DNA of 64,000 nt, from the NCBI GenBank assembly GCA_037721555.1, contig JBBJOI010000011.1, positions 31,895-95,894 of the forward strand. Direction: 5' to 3'. This DNA is from Gaiellasilicea sp037721555 (GTDB lineage Bacteria > Actinomycetota > Thermoleophilia > Gaiellales > Gaiellaceae). Of the stretch, positions 8,958 through 18,120 are shown in pieces. The stretch's first letter is position 1, and each line of letters begins with the position of its first letter. Below the pieces are notes generated by a model. It worked only from the letters and a program-made list of their open reading frames with translations, searched no databases and was not told where the DNA came from. Made by a program: the position numbers and the translations under genes.

Positions 8958-9695
8958 ATGCGCAGGCTCATTCTCCAGACGGGCATCTCGATCGACGGAT
9001 ACGTGGCCGCACTCGACAAGTCGCACCCGTGGGGCGTCGAGAGGCAGGACGAGGGCGTCAAGCGCTGGATCCTCGAGTCGGTGTGCGCCGCGGGCGCTCA
9101 CCTGATGGGTCGGGTCACCTACGAGGAGATGGCCGCCCACTGGGCGACATCGACGAGCGACTATGCGCGGCCGATGAACGAGATCCCCAAGGTCGTCTTC
9201 TCGAAGACGCTCCAACACGCCGACTGGCCCGAGACGCAGATCGCCCGCGGCGACCTCAGCGAAGAGATCGGACGTCTCAAGCGCGGACCGGGCAACGACC
9301 TGATCGCCTACGGCGGCGCCACCTTCGACCAGGCGCTGTCATGACTCGGGCTGGTCGACGAGTACCGGCTCATGGTCCAGCCGGCCGCACTCGGCTCCGG
9401 GCTCCCCCTGTTCAAGGACCTGCCCGCCCCGCTGCACCTCGAACTCGTCGAAGCGACCGCGTATTCCACCGGCGTTGCCATTCACGTCTATACCGCGCGC
9501 AAAATCGCCGGCCGCGCCCAAAATCGGCCTAGTACCGAGGAGGTACCGATGAATGACGTCGAGCAACAGACCGCGCACCTTCGCGTCGCTCGGCCGCCGC
9601 GCGGAGCGGCGACCACTATCTCAATGATGCGCGGCCCCGTTCGGAGCGTCCGCTCGCCGTTCGGCTGCGAGCCTGCTGCGCAGCAAGCGGTGTAG
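8958..9695 (+). pseudogene. RibD C-terminal / dihydrofolate-reductase-like gene with in-frame TGA
   Basis: Codons from ATG 8958 encode the start of the RibD-C reductase family (RRLILQTGISIDGYVA, MGRVTYEEMA, VVFSKTL, IAYGGATFDQALS). A TGA at 9342-9344 interrupts the frame. The same frame resumes at once with LGLVDEYRLMVQPAALGSG, the family's usual continuation after 'ALsR'. A CGA to TGA change explains it. The natural end is probably near 9515; the frame runs on to a stop at 9695 over the 3' end of the opposing lipoprotein gene. It is either a true nonsense mutation or a sequencing error. Confidence 0.8.
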
Positions 9696-10097
9696 TTTGC
9701 GACGCAGGGGTTCGATCTCGAGCGGCCGCCGGCAGGGGCCATAGTCGATGTACTCTCCGCTCGAGACGCGCACCGTGACCTTGAAGCCGGACAAGCACTC
9801 GCTCCCCTGGTCGAGCGGACGCGGAAGGGAAGCGGGGAAGAGTGGGAGGATTTCCCCCCAATCTGCGTCACCAACCCTGACAGCGAGCGGCTGAGGCCAC
9901 GCCGTGTCTGGGTCGATACCAATTGGGGTAGGGGTGCGAACCACCTCGAGCGTTGCCCCGACGGGGCGACCCTCGGGATCGAAGCCACCACAGCCGGACA
10001 GCAGTGCGGCTGTGGCCAACGCCGCCGTGGCCGTTGCCGTTAACAGGACGGCGGCCCCCGGAAGGCGGTGAAGTGATAGTAGGCAAAGAGCCGGCAA
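9621..10097 (-). CDS. Predicted lipoprotein
   Basis: A 158-aa protein with a hydrophobic N-terminal segment ending in a lipobox (LLSGC, Cys36), so it is likely exported and lipid-anchored. The mature part contains two further cysteines (SECLSGF and YGPCRRP) that could form a disulphide, and ends in a basic tail. The TTG start at 10097 is uncertain and overlaps the end of the upstream gene (10040) by 58 bases, so a downstream start is possible. Co-transcription with the upstream secreted-protein gene is likely. Confidence 0.65.
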   Translation of the reverse strand: MPALCLLSLHRLPGAAVLLTATATAALATAALLSGCGGFDPEGRPVGATLEVVRTPTPIGIDPDTAWPQPLAVRVGDADWGEILPLFPASLPRPLDQGSECLSGFKVTVRVSSGEYIDYGPCRRPLEIEPLRRKLHRLLRSRLAAERRADAPNGAAHH

Positions 10098-11089
10098 ATG
10101 CTGTAGGGCGCCTGCTCCGACCAGCCTCGGTCAATCGGCGAGTACTCGGCCGTGCTCCCGAGGAGATCCCACCAGTCTCGCTTGATCTCGATGTTCTGCG
10201 TCCGCAGACCGTCACTGCCACCGTTCAAGTCGAACCAGGTTGCGTCATCTTGCGTGAACGCCTCGTCCCAGAAGCGTGCGTTGCAGTTGAACGTTCCATT
10301 CGCGTTCAGGCAGCGCATCACACCTTCCCATTGGCGGAGGACTGTCCAGGAGCTGCCGTTCCAGATCTCCATGCAGACCAAGAGCTCTCCAGGGAAGCCG
10401 CAGTGCTGGTTGCGGAAGGCGTACTGGCTGCCGGGCACGAGCGCCCAGGCGGAGTGCAACATCACTTGTTCGGCATCGCCCTGCGCGGTGACAGTCAGTA
10501 CCATCTGGTCGTTGCCCGTGTCTGCTGGCGCGTGGTTTGCCTCACCCCATCCAACCTGGATGCTGTTGCCGGCGGAGGTACGAGCGCTAGTCCGGTTGTA
10601 GAAGTGCTGCTCCAATACGCAGAACGACTGGCAGACGGAGGGGTCGCTCACCTCCGTCAGCATCGAGCCGCCTGAATAAGAGAAGGCCTCGTCTTGAGAG
10701 CCGAAGAACCTGAAACCCGCGAGCGACGGTGCACTGCTGCTGGAGGAAATCGTCATCTCCGGAGCGAACGAAGGCGAGCCAGGGGCGGGTACGCCGACGA
10801 TGATCTTCTCGATGTCGGCGGGGTTGCTGAAGCAGATCGGTGCATCATGCGGTGGTGCAGGTGCGCCGGCCGGAATTGCGGCCTTCGCCGCATTGGCGGT
10901 CGGACACGTCGGCATCCCGAGCGGGGGAATGAACTCGTCGGGATCGACGATACCAAGCGCCACGGCTTGGTCATACGTGTACTGGCCCGGGGGAACTAAC
11001 GGCTGCGAGCCTGCTCCTGCACCACTAGTAGCTGCGCCCAAAACCAACGCGAAAGCTACGAGTACCACGCTGAGACCCCTCGTAATCAC
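10040..11089 (-). CDS. Secreted protein of unknown function
   Basis: I choose the GTG at 11089 because AGGAGG stands 6 bases upstream. The frame stays open 77 codons further 5' but without a ribosome site. The 349-aa product starts with a signal peptide (VITRGLSVVLVAFALVLGAA, cleavage near TSGAGAG). The mature protein is Cys-, Trp- and Asn-rich (FCVLEQHFYNRT, NQHCGFPGELLVCMEIWNGSSW), typical of extracellular beta-rich proteins with disulphides. No catalytic motif is recognised. The opposing strand shows only a shadow frame. Confidence 0.75.
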   Translation of the reverse strand: MITRGLSVVLVAFALVLGAATSGAGAGSQPLVPPGQYTYDQAVALGIVDPDEFIPPLGMPTCPTANAAKAAIPAGAPAPPHDAPICFSNPADIEKIIVGVPAPGSPSFAPEMTISSSSSAPSLAGFRFFGSQDEAFSYSGGSMLTEVSDPSVCQSFCVLEQHFYNRTSARTSAGNSIQVGWGEANHAPADTGNDQMVLTVTAQGDAEQVMLHSAWALVPGSQYAFRNQHCGFPGELLVCMEIWNGSSWTVLRQWEGVMRCLNANGTFNCNARFWDEAFTQDDATWFDLNGGSDGLRTQNIEIKRDWWDLLGSTAEYSPIDRGWSEQAPYSICRLFAYYHFTAFRGPPSC

Positions 11090-11536
11090 ACCCACCCTCC
11101 TCTTCGCTTCCAGATTGCCAGTCACGTCCGGCGTCCCCTTCAGTAGCGCTATCTGAAACATGCGCCTATGCTCAACGGTGTTTCCGTTGAATTTCACCGT
11201 GGTCGAGGCCGCGCCCGAGCGGGCCAGAACCCCGGAACACACGTTCTTCGGATGGACTAGCTGACGGACACCCCAACGGCGTTGTTCCACCCGGGCACAA
11301 CGTGTAGCCAGGGCCTTCACTTTGACTGCACTCCTCTGAAAAATGGCCGACGGCAGCCGGTTCCTGCCGGCAATACCCGTTGGGTAGATGGTCGGCCGCG
11401 ACGGCCGGAGGTCGCCTGCCGGGTCGAGCGCGTAGCCCGATCATGAGCCTCTCGCAGGCGGTGGTCTTCGCGCCGCGCGGCGTCGTAGCGGTCGTCGCCG
11501 GCGTGGGCAGGAGACTGGATCAGCGCACTGCCCATC

Positions 11537-11710
11537 GTTAGCGTCCTTCCGGGCACTGGTCGATCGCACGAAGCACGCGTGGCGTGGCGCGAGGGTGAAC
11601 CGGATACGTCGCCAGCACCGCGGCGAGCGGCCACGGGATGCGGTCGCGCGCGTTGACGAGCAGGCCCTAGTACCCGAGCTTCCGGTTCCACAGGGATCCG
11701 CGCAGCTGTG
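11537..11710 (-). pseudogene. C-terminal fragment of an unknown gene with in-frame TAG
   Basis: The minus strand reads RGSLWNRKLGY, then TAG, then GLLVNARDRIPWPLAAVLAT and a further ~20 residues to a TAA at 11537. Both sides have coding character in one frame, suggesting a 3' gene fragment with a nonsense codon at ~11667. It stops abruptly at ~11710, where another truncated gene begins on the opposite strand. Family unknown. Confidence 0.35.
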
Positions 11711-11711
11711 A

Positions 11712-12122
11712 CTCGATCACACGCTTCGGTGCGCCGGTTGCTTCTCGCGCTTGCCGAAGCGCGAAGGGCGCAAGCAGTACAAGGACACACGCGCCGAGGA
11801 CAACATCCGCGCTCTCCTGCGGTGGGCGCAGATCCCGCTGGCGATCCCCGCCGAGCACGCCACGCTGACGCAGTACGCCGCGGCCGAAGGGTGGGCCGAC
11901 GGGCCGACCGCGCTGATCCGCCTGCGCAACAAGCTGACGCATCCGGGCGGCAAGGCGGCAACGATATTCGCCGTCCCGGTCGAGGCGCGCGTCGAGCTGC
12001 GCCAGCTGGCGCTCTGGTACGTCGAGCTCGTCCTCTTGCGCTTTCAGAACTACCGCGGCGACTACCTCGTCCGCCACCGCGCCGGCCATGTCGGCGACAA
12101 CGAGCGGGTGCCGTGGTCGTAG
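11712..12122 (+). pseudogene. C-terminal fragment of an ApeA/HEPN-like protein
   Basis: About 130 codons without a credible start (in-frame TGA at 11709) encode the C-terminal helical region seen in ApeA-type anti-phage proteins and relatives: LIRLRNKLTHPGG (an R-x4-H HEPN signature), then ELRQLALWYVELVLLRF and a closing 'NERVPWS'. Relatives are usually 400-500 aa, so most of the protein is missing. It starts exactly where the minus-strand fragment 11537-11710 ends, which suggests a recombination joint. Confidence 0.55.
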
Positions 12123-12131
12123 ACGCTCGGT

Positions 12132-12494
12132 TTAGGGCTGGTACTCGGCGCTTCCGCCCGGACGGGCGTCGAGGCGTCCGGAGACGCGGCCGCTCTGGTG
12201 CGCGTCGTGCCATGTCGGGCAGGTCGCGAGCTTCTCTACGAGGAAGCCAAGCGCCTCGTCGGCCCGCTGCTGCGACCAGGCCTCGGCGTGCGCGCTCGTC
12301 CCCGCGGGCAGATCCTCTCGCAGGCGGATGGCGATGGCGACCGTGTTGTCGGCAACCGCGATCTGCCGGCGCGACATCTGGTAGCAGTCGCTCAGGAGCG
12401 TCTGCGGAAACTCGTCGCGGAGGCGCTCGGCAACCTCTTCCGGCTCGGCCAGACCCTCGAAGACGAATTGTGCGTCGTGGACGATCGACGTCAT
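12132..12494 (-). CDS. Hypothetical protein, 120 aa
   Basis: An intact frame with coding character (starts MTSIVHDAQFVFEGL, central DEFPQTLLSDCYQMSRRQIAVADN) and one Cys in the centre. There is no membrane segment or recognised motif. It is convergent with the ApeA-like fragment and divergent from the 607-aa HEPN-like gene that starts at 12608. Confidence 0.6.
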   Translation of the reverse strand: MTSIVHDAQFVFEGLAEPEEVAERLRDEFPQTLLSDCYQMSRRQIAVADNTVAIAIRLREDLPAGTSAHAEAWSQQRADEALGFLVEKLATCPTWHDAHQSGRVSGRLDARPGGSAEYQP

Positions 12495-12607
12495 CCCGTA
12501 TGTCTACCTCGCCTGCGCGACGACGGCGCCCTCGCGTGCACGAGCGCCGGCCGCATCTTGGCCGACATCTCTTCTTGTACACGGGCGAGGGCATACCGTT
12601 CTCCCTT

Positions 12608-14431
12608 ATGCGCCCGAGCGACATGAGCTTCGCCGGTGAGGACACCCTGCCGCCCCGGCTGGCGACGCTCGTCCGACAACTTCAGGCTGGCGGCGCGCAG
12701 GCGCCGCCGGAGCAGCTGTCGCAGGTGACAGCGCTCGAGGAGCTGCTGGCTGTGACCGGGGCGATGATCGGCGGCCACGGCGCGCCGTATCCCGACGACC
12801 GCGCGTCGCTCAAGGACGACGTCTTGCGTTCGTTCGACGCGCTCGGACCGGCGTCGGCGGAGCTGCACCGAACGGCGTGCGGCGACTTTCGCCAACTCGC
12901 CGCACGCCTCGACAAACTGCTCAACGACGTCGCCGGTGCGCATGTCCTCCGCGCGGCAGCGAACGTCCTGCTCACCGAGCTCGCGTCGCCACCGAGCCGC
13001 GTCGCCGCCTTCGCCGACTGCGCCCAGGCGTTCTACGAGGGTGAGTTCGTTGGCGTCTGTGAGATGCGCCTGCGCTATCTGCGGAGCGTCGTTGAGGCCG
13101 CCGGCCACGAGTGGTCTGAGCGCGCGCGCCGCCTGCACGAGGCGCTCGCCGACGACTACGCACTGTTGTGGGTGCACGGCGCGCTTGACCCGCCGCACGC
13201 GGGCGAACGCCACGACCACATCGACAGCGCCGGCCTGTCCGTCGACGAGCGGCTCTGCCTTTGCGAGGCGATCGTCGCCGCGGCGCCGTCGACGCAGCCG
13301 GTCGTCGTCTGGCTGGCGTTCGCCAACGCGCGCGTGTCGCGCTTCTACCTGCGCAAAGGGCCGATTGAGTTCTACGACAGCCGCGTTTGGCCCGCGGTGC
13401 TCGCTGGCGACTGGCCGGGCAACCTCGATTGGACGCAGCCGGCCGAGCTCGCCGACCCGGACGCGGCGCGCTTTCTCGCAGACCTGCCCGACGAGAACTT
13501 CGTCTTGGCGCGCGTCGCGCTCGAGCACGCGTCGAGCGAGTCGGCGCGCGAGCGAGCGCGCGATCTGGCGCGGGCGGCGATCGAGCTCATCGGCTGGGAG
13601 TCGGACTGGGTGCTGATGGACGGCGCCGCCGCGCACGCCGGCTCCGGCTGGTTCGGCACGATCGGCTTCACCGATCCGCGCGAGCGCGCGAATCGAAGTG
13701 CCGGCGATCCGCTGCTCGACGTCGCCGACACGCTCGCCGACGTCGAAGACGAGCTGCTCCAGAGACTCGCCGACGGCGAAGCGACGGCCAGCGCGTTCCT
13801 CGCCGACACGCGCTGGCGACGCGCCGTCGCCCGTCTGCCCGACGCTGAACATCGAGTCGCGCTCGTCGTCGCCTTGTTCGAGCGCGTCCTCGTCCCGTCG
13901 GCCGCCGGCAGCGACACGTGGTATGGCGCCTGCGCGCGCTACTTTGAGCTGCTGTTCGCCTTCGACGATGTCGAGGCGCAGATCGCCGACGCCGGCGAGT
14001 ACGGTGTTCACGCTGTCTCGCGTGACCCTGCCGCGCGCGATGACTTCCTCAGGTTCGACCGCGCGATCATGGAGCACCCGCGCGGTCTCTCGTTCCGTGT
14101 GCGCCTCGATGAGGTCATCCGCCTGGCGCAAACCATGCACCCGCACGTTCCCGCCGGCTCGATGGAGGAGCGCATGCTGGCCGAGGTCGAGCAGAAGACG
14201 AACGACGGACCGGCGCTCGCCGCCTGGCTCGGCGCGTCGCGCACGCGCTTTGGGCGCTTGCTCGCCCGTGCGAAACGGCAGCGCAACGCTGTCGCCCACG
14301 GCACGCGCCCCGTTCCCGGCGTACTCGCGACCGTCGAGCCGATGCTGGACTACCTCGCCGGGCGGATGATCGGCGCCGTCCATTACTGCGCCGTCGAGCA
14401 GCGCGACCTGATCGCCGAACTGGAGCGCTAG
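12608..14431 (+). CDS. HEPN-like RX4H protein, paralogue of the gene at 40.75-42.65 kb
   Basis: A 607-aa soluble, mostly helical protein. Near the C-terminus it has RNAVAHG (Arg559, His564), the R-x4-H signature of HEPN ribonucleases and related folds, followed by a helix. The middle (VVWLAFANARVSRFYL, IEFYDSRVWPAVL, FVLARVALE) can be aligned with VVWVAISDVTIWRWVI, VRFYDGGWWSAVI and FVVARVELG of the 631-aa protein at 40751-42646. The two are the same length and have the motif at the same place. ATG 12608 is chosen; ATG 12623 is an alternative, and the frame is open far upstream without coding character. An RNase role is inferred only. Confidence 0.7.
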   Translation: MRPSDMSFAGEDTLPPRLATLVRQLQAGGAQAPPEQLSQVTALEELLAVTGAMIGGHGAPYPDDRASLKDDVLRSFDALGPASAELHRTACGDFRQLAARLDKLLNDVAGAHVLRAAANVLLTELASPPSRVAAFADCAQAFYEGEFVGVCEMRLRYLRSVVEAAGHEWSERARRLHEALADDYALLWVHGALDPPHAGERHDHIDSAGLSVDERLCLCEAIVAAAPSTQPVVVWLAFANARVSRFYLRKGPIEFYDSRVWPAVLAGDWPGNLDWTQPAELADPDAARFLADLPDENFVLARVALEHASSESARERARDLARAAIELIGWESDWVLMDGAAAHAGSGWFGTIGFTDPRERANRSAGDPLLDVADTLADVEDELLQRLADGEATASAFLADTRWRRAVARLPDAEHRVALVVALFERVLVPSAAGSDTWYGACARYFELLFAFDDVEAQIADAGEYGVHAVSRDPAARDDFLRFDRAIMEHPRGLSFRVRLDEVIRLAQTMHPHVPAGSMEERMLAEVEQKTNDGPALAAWLGASRTRFGRLLARAKRQRNAVAHGTRPVPGVLATVEPMLDYLAGRMIGAVHYCAVEQRDLIAELER

Positions 14432-14593
14432 CGGCTCGTCCGACTGCAGAAACTCGATGCCTTGGCAGGCGGAGCGGGGCCGGAGTCGCTCGTCGAGTGG
14501 GGCCTGGACTGACCGGAGCCGTCGTTGGCCGGCTTTCCATGATGCCGGGACGCTATTTGATCCGTTGCGGGCGTCTCCGCGTACTCTCGATGC

Positions 14594-15445
14594 ATGACAT
14601 TGGTTCGTGAGCTCGGCGCGTGCATCTTCTGCGGCGACTCCGACATGACGGAGGAACACGTGGTCGCGGATTGGGTGTCCCGAGCATTCGAAGGGAAGCG
14701 GCGACCAGGCCCTGGCTTGAGCGGATCGTTCGTCTCGCGCCAGTCGATGCGCCTCCTGTCTGGAGAAGCGATCTCTACGGCGAAGGTAACGTGCCGGCGG
14801 TGCAACAACGAATGGCTGTCGCAGATCGACAACGCCGCCGCGAGCGTTCTAAAGCCTCTCATCCGTGGTGACGACGCAGTTTCGCTGGGCACGAGCGGGC
14901 AGGCCGTCTTCGGAACGTGGGCCTACAGGGCCGCCTTGATTTTCGACGCGCTCGAGGAGGGGAACAATGGACGTCTTGCTACCCATCGAGCCGTTCGTGG
15001 TGTCTCGTCAGCCTCCCGTGAGCTGGACTGTTCACGCGGGGCCGGCTCCACCGATTCCGTTCACGGTCCCGGGGATTCCGGAGGTGGCGGGCCTACGGCT
15101 CTTCGGCGTGGCGCCGTCGATGGCCTGATGCGCCTGACGATCAACGCGGAGAGCGCGGAGGGGACAGTCGCGAATCGCGTTCCAACGGAGATTCCGATCC
15201 CGGCATACCAGGTCATGCTCGGCGCGGTGTTCGCGTACATGGAGGGTCATGTTCGTGCTCTCACATCGGAGAGGAGTACGTGCGCATCTGGCCACCTCAA
15301 GGCGACATTGTCACCGTGCGGACTGACCTGCGCGGACCAGCCTCCTGATCTGGCATTGACCGCGCTGGATCACTTAGGCGCTTCGTCGGCGCCTCTGCGG
15401 CCCGACCTCCGCGAAACAGCACTCAACGAGGCCGAACAACGTTGA
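14594..15445 (+). pseudogene. HNH-like zinc nuclease family, frameshifted
   Basis: The first ~120 codons read clearly: CIFCG (Cys10, Cys13), TEEHVVADW (His22) and CRRCNNEW (Cys67, Cys70), the CxxC...EH...CxxCN arrangement of a treble-clef/HNH-like family. From ~14960 the frame turns into low-quality Ser/Arg-rich sequence, while another frame offers IGEEYVRIWPPQGDIV near 15280-15345, which resembles the family's usual 'WPP' end. At least one frameshift is therefore likely. Without it the product would lack the second half of the domain. Confidence 0.55.
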
Positions 15446-15586
15446 GCCTGTACCGCTTCTTCACGGAGAGGGGGGTCGCGGGTTCTCAAGAGGGGATCTG
15501 CCGCGAGCCATCCCGTCAGTTTTGCCGAGCCTCGGGATGTATGACGATCTCAGTTATCCGAATCAGGGGTCGTCCGCGTTCGTTGG

Positions 15587-15632
15587 TTTGACATTCTTGG
15601 AGCATGGTACGATACTTTGACATGCTTGGAAG
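15587..15632 (+). promoter_or_regulatory. Promoter and direct-repeat operator of the Xre-RES operon
   Basis: TTGACA at 15588-15593 and GATACT at 15611-15616 are 17 bp apart, a near-consensus promoter. Two direct repeats, TTTGACATTCTTGGAGC (15587-15603) and TTTGACATGCTTGGAAGC (15616-15633), lie over the -35 and just behind the -10. That is where an autoregulating Xre antitoxin would be expected to bind. Confidence 0.65.
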
Positions 15633-15642
15633 CGGCAGCTAA

Positions 15643-16278
15643 ATGGCGGCGGTGAGGGTTAGAGTCGAGCCGGAGGCCAGCCTGCCGAAGCGGGAACGCG
15701 AAGAGTTGGTCGAGACGATCGAGCTGTTCAGCGAGCTCGTGGGTCATCTCACCCGCTGGGAGCTGAAGACGATCCACGGCGACCTGAAGGCAAGCAACAT
15801 CATCGTCCTTGACGAGGTGCACCCCCCCAAGGAGCCGCATCCCGTTCTCGGCCGTCTGGCGCCCTCGCCTGTTGAGCAGCAGGCCACCACGTTTAGGTCT
15901 CTGTTGCAGTTCTTCCGGACGCGCCGGCAGTTGCTCGACGACGAACAGACGTTGACTGCCCCGCAAGTGGCGGAGCTACTCGGCGTCAGCAGGCAGACGC
16001 CGCTCAACCGGGCGAGGGAAAACACGCTTCTCGGAGTGATCGACCGTGGAGCGATGCGGTTCCCGGTTTGGCAGTTCGATCCGAACGGCCCCGATGGGGT
16101 GATCGAAGGGCTGCCAGACGTGCTTCATGTCCTCGAGCCGCAGCCGGCGTTCGCCAAGGTCCTGTGGTTGCAGCGGCCGAACCCGACGCTCAACGACAGA
16201 TCGCCGGTGGAAGCATTGCGGCAGAGCGAAGACCGACCGGTTGTTGACGCCGCGCGCGCCGCCGCCCAGCTGCCGTAG
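15643..16278 (+). CDS. Xre/MbcA-type antitoxin of a RES toxin
   Basis: A 211-aa protein. Residues ~105-130 (TLTAPQVAELLGVSRQTPLN) form a helix-turn-helix of the excisionase/Xre kind. The C-terminal part (FPVWQFD...VIEGLPDVLHVLE..FAKVLWLQRPNPTLNDRSPVEAL) matches the toxin-binding domain of MbcA/ParS antitoxins that partner RES toxins. It ends TAG overlapping the GTG of the RES gene by one base, so translation is coupled. The N-terminal ~95 residues are longer than usual. It is expected to neutralise the toxin and repress the operon through the direct repeats upstream. Confidence 0.85.
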   Translation: MAAVRVRVEPEASLPKREREELVETIELFSELVGHLTRWELKTIHGDLKASNIIVLDEVHPPKEPHPVLGRLAPSPVEQQATTFRSLLQFFRTRRQLLDDEQTLTAPQVAELLGVSRQTPLNRARENTLLGVIDRGAMRFPVWQFDPNGPDGVIEGLPDVLHVLEPQPAFAKVLWLQRPNPTLNDRSPVEALRQSEDRPVVDAARAAAQLP

Positions 16279-16898
16279 TGGTCTCGATCCCTGGCCCGCC
16301 CCCGGATCCACGCCGGCGCCTCAGCCCGGCCTACGTTCGGCTGCCCGCCGGTAGCCACCTGTTCCGGATCTACGACCCCGACTCACCCCATGGGCCACGG
16401 AACGCCTGCCAGTTCCGCTACGTCGGGCCGTTTGCGCGCTTCGACCACCACCGCGGCACTGGAGGCCGCGAACGTCGCGGCATTTGGTACGCCGGCGAGA
16501 CGCTCGACTGCGCTGTCGTCGAGGCGTTCGATATCGGCATCGTATCCCCTGGCACGAAACGGCTTGCCCGACCGCATATCAACCGCGAGGTGCTGCTGCT
16601 CGATCTGCGCGGCCGAAACGCGATGCGCACCGGCACCGTCGCCGCTGTCGCGGCGTCCGATCATGCGCTGTCGCAGCCGTGGAGCCGCTGGTGGTGGGAG
16701 AATCCGGCGGTCGTCGGTGAGATCGACGGGCTCTACTACCCGTCAGCGCACAACGGCGAGCCTGCGATCGCGCTCTACGAGCGGGGACGCAGAGCGCTCG
16801 AGTTGCCTGCCGGCCGGGAGGCGCCGCTAGCCGATCCGCTCGTGCTCTACGAGGTGCGTCGGATCGCCCTCGAGCACAGTCTGCTCGTCGAACCCTAG
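16278..16898 (+). CDS. RES-domain toxin (NAD+-degrading family)
   Basis: A 206-aa protein with the RES family pattern: HLFRIYDP near the start, ACQFRYVG.FARFDHHR, GIWYAGETLDCAVVEAFD, DGLYYPSAHNGEPAIALYERG and a closing helix. The conserved Arg/Tyr/Glu residues for NAD+ binding are in place. Known members (Mycobacterium MbcT, RES-Xre systems) deplete NAD+ as phosphorylases or hydrolases. The GTG start overlaps the antitoxin stop (TAGTG). The frame is intact, so the pair could be functional. Confidence 0.88.
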   Translation: MVSIPGPPPDPRRRLSPAYVRLPAGSHLFRIYDPDSPHGPRNACQFRYVGPFARFDHHRGTGGRERRGIWYAGETLDCAVVEAFDIGIVSPGTKRLARPHINREVLLLDLRGRNAMRTGTVAAVAASDHALSQPWSRWWWENPAVVGEIDGLYYPSAHNGEPAIALYERGRRALELPAGREAPLADPLVLYEVRRIALEHSLLVEP

Positions 16899-17312
16899 AC
16901 AGGAGAGGTCGTCAACCGGATCTCGTCGCTGGATCGGGGTTCCTGCTCCTCTGGTCGCGCCCCATCTACAACGCCGCGAGATCAGGCGCAGCCGCCGTTG
17001 ATCGCCGACCGTCGAATGAACCTGGCGCATGACAGCCTCGGAGGAAAGTCTGATGCAGCATCACCTCGGACGCGAGTCTGACGCCCTCTCTCGCAGGGAG
17101 GGGATCGCGGGCACGCCCGGGTCTCCAAGGGCACGAAAGCCGCGCGAATTCTTGGAATCTGACGACGACACATGACCCGCGCATGGACGCGCTTGGTCGC
17201 GCTAATGTTCGCACGACGTTCCACGGGCGGGCGGCCGCGATGTCGCTCCGGCTTCGCCTCACCGGCTTGCGCGGCCGTGAAGGTCGCCCGAGCGACGGAG
17301 TACGGTGACGCC
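16899..17312. other. Intergenic, no gene seen
   Basis: About 410 bases between the RES toxin and the broken peptidase. Short frames on both strands have no coding character or start signals. Confidence 0.4.
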
Positions 17313-18056
17313 GTGTTGACGACCGACCAATACATCCCGTGCGAGGTGATCGACGAGGAGTGGGGGAAGGCGCTCGTCCTCTCGGGCGTCGACGCAAACG
17401 TCGTTGCCCTCGTCGTCTGAGACGGAGAGCAGCTTGAGGGCGAGCCGCCAGCGCAATGGATCTCGCCGGACAAGGACGACGCGGACTCGTACGCCTTCTA
17501 TCGCGACATGGACAAGTTCTATCGTTGGATCAACGACGACAAGCCCAAGCGGCACCGCATCACGTTTGCGAGACACGTTTCGTTCGCGAAGTGCCCGCCC
17601 GAGCGTGTCGGCGCGATCCTGGCCCATGAGCTCCATCACGTTCATGAGTGGGAGAACGGCGGCGCGCCGGCGCTCAAGCTCGGCAGCATTGTCGAGCACG
17701 TGATCGCCCGCCGATTCGGCACCTCGCCGCCGGGCATCGTGATGACTCAAAGCCCCACGGAGGTCGACGCGCACGCCGCAGCTACGCGGTTCCTGCGCGC
17801 CCACTATCCGCGATCCATCATGGAGATCCTGGCTAGCGACGACCCCGCACCAGCCCGCGCGACGGCGCCGCCGGCCGATCCCGACACGCTCCTCCGCCGT
17901 ACGCTGGAGTTCTTGTTCCCCCTCGTCGCGACGCTGACCGCGCCGCTCCCCACTCCACCGGGCAAGACTTTCCCCGCGTGGCTCGAAGAGGTCGCGCCGG
18001 GATCCGCGGTTATCTGGCGCGAGCTTCAGGAAGGCGCACCAACGACGCGCGACTGA
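17313..18056 (+). pseudogene. HExxH metallopeptidase-like gene with in-frame TGA
   Basis: From a GTG at 17313 the frame reads LTTDQYIPCEVIDEEWGKAL...NVVALVV, then TGA at 17418-17420, then in the same frame DGEQLEGEPPAQWISPDKDD and a full downstream domain. That domain contains AHELHHVHEW, a zinc HExxH motif, and Glu in EVDAHAAA as a possible third ligand. A CGA to TGA change would explain the break. The downstream piece alone could start at ATG 17508 (182 aa) and keep the HExxH region. The N-terminal domain is unknown. Confidence 0.6.
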
Positions 18057-18120
18057 AGTACCAGTGTCGTCGTCGGACGGACCCACCCGGACAGCTGGCC
18101 GTCACTGGCACTAGCTTTTT

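Noticed and set aside
11317..12645. 442-codon minus-strand frame
   Set aside because: Arg-rich without domains; overlaps better coding on the other strand.
12491..14659. 722-codon minus-strand frame
   Set aside because: Antisense shadow of the RX4H gene at 12608-14431.
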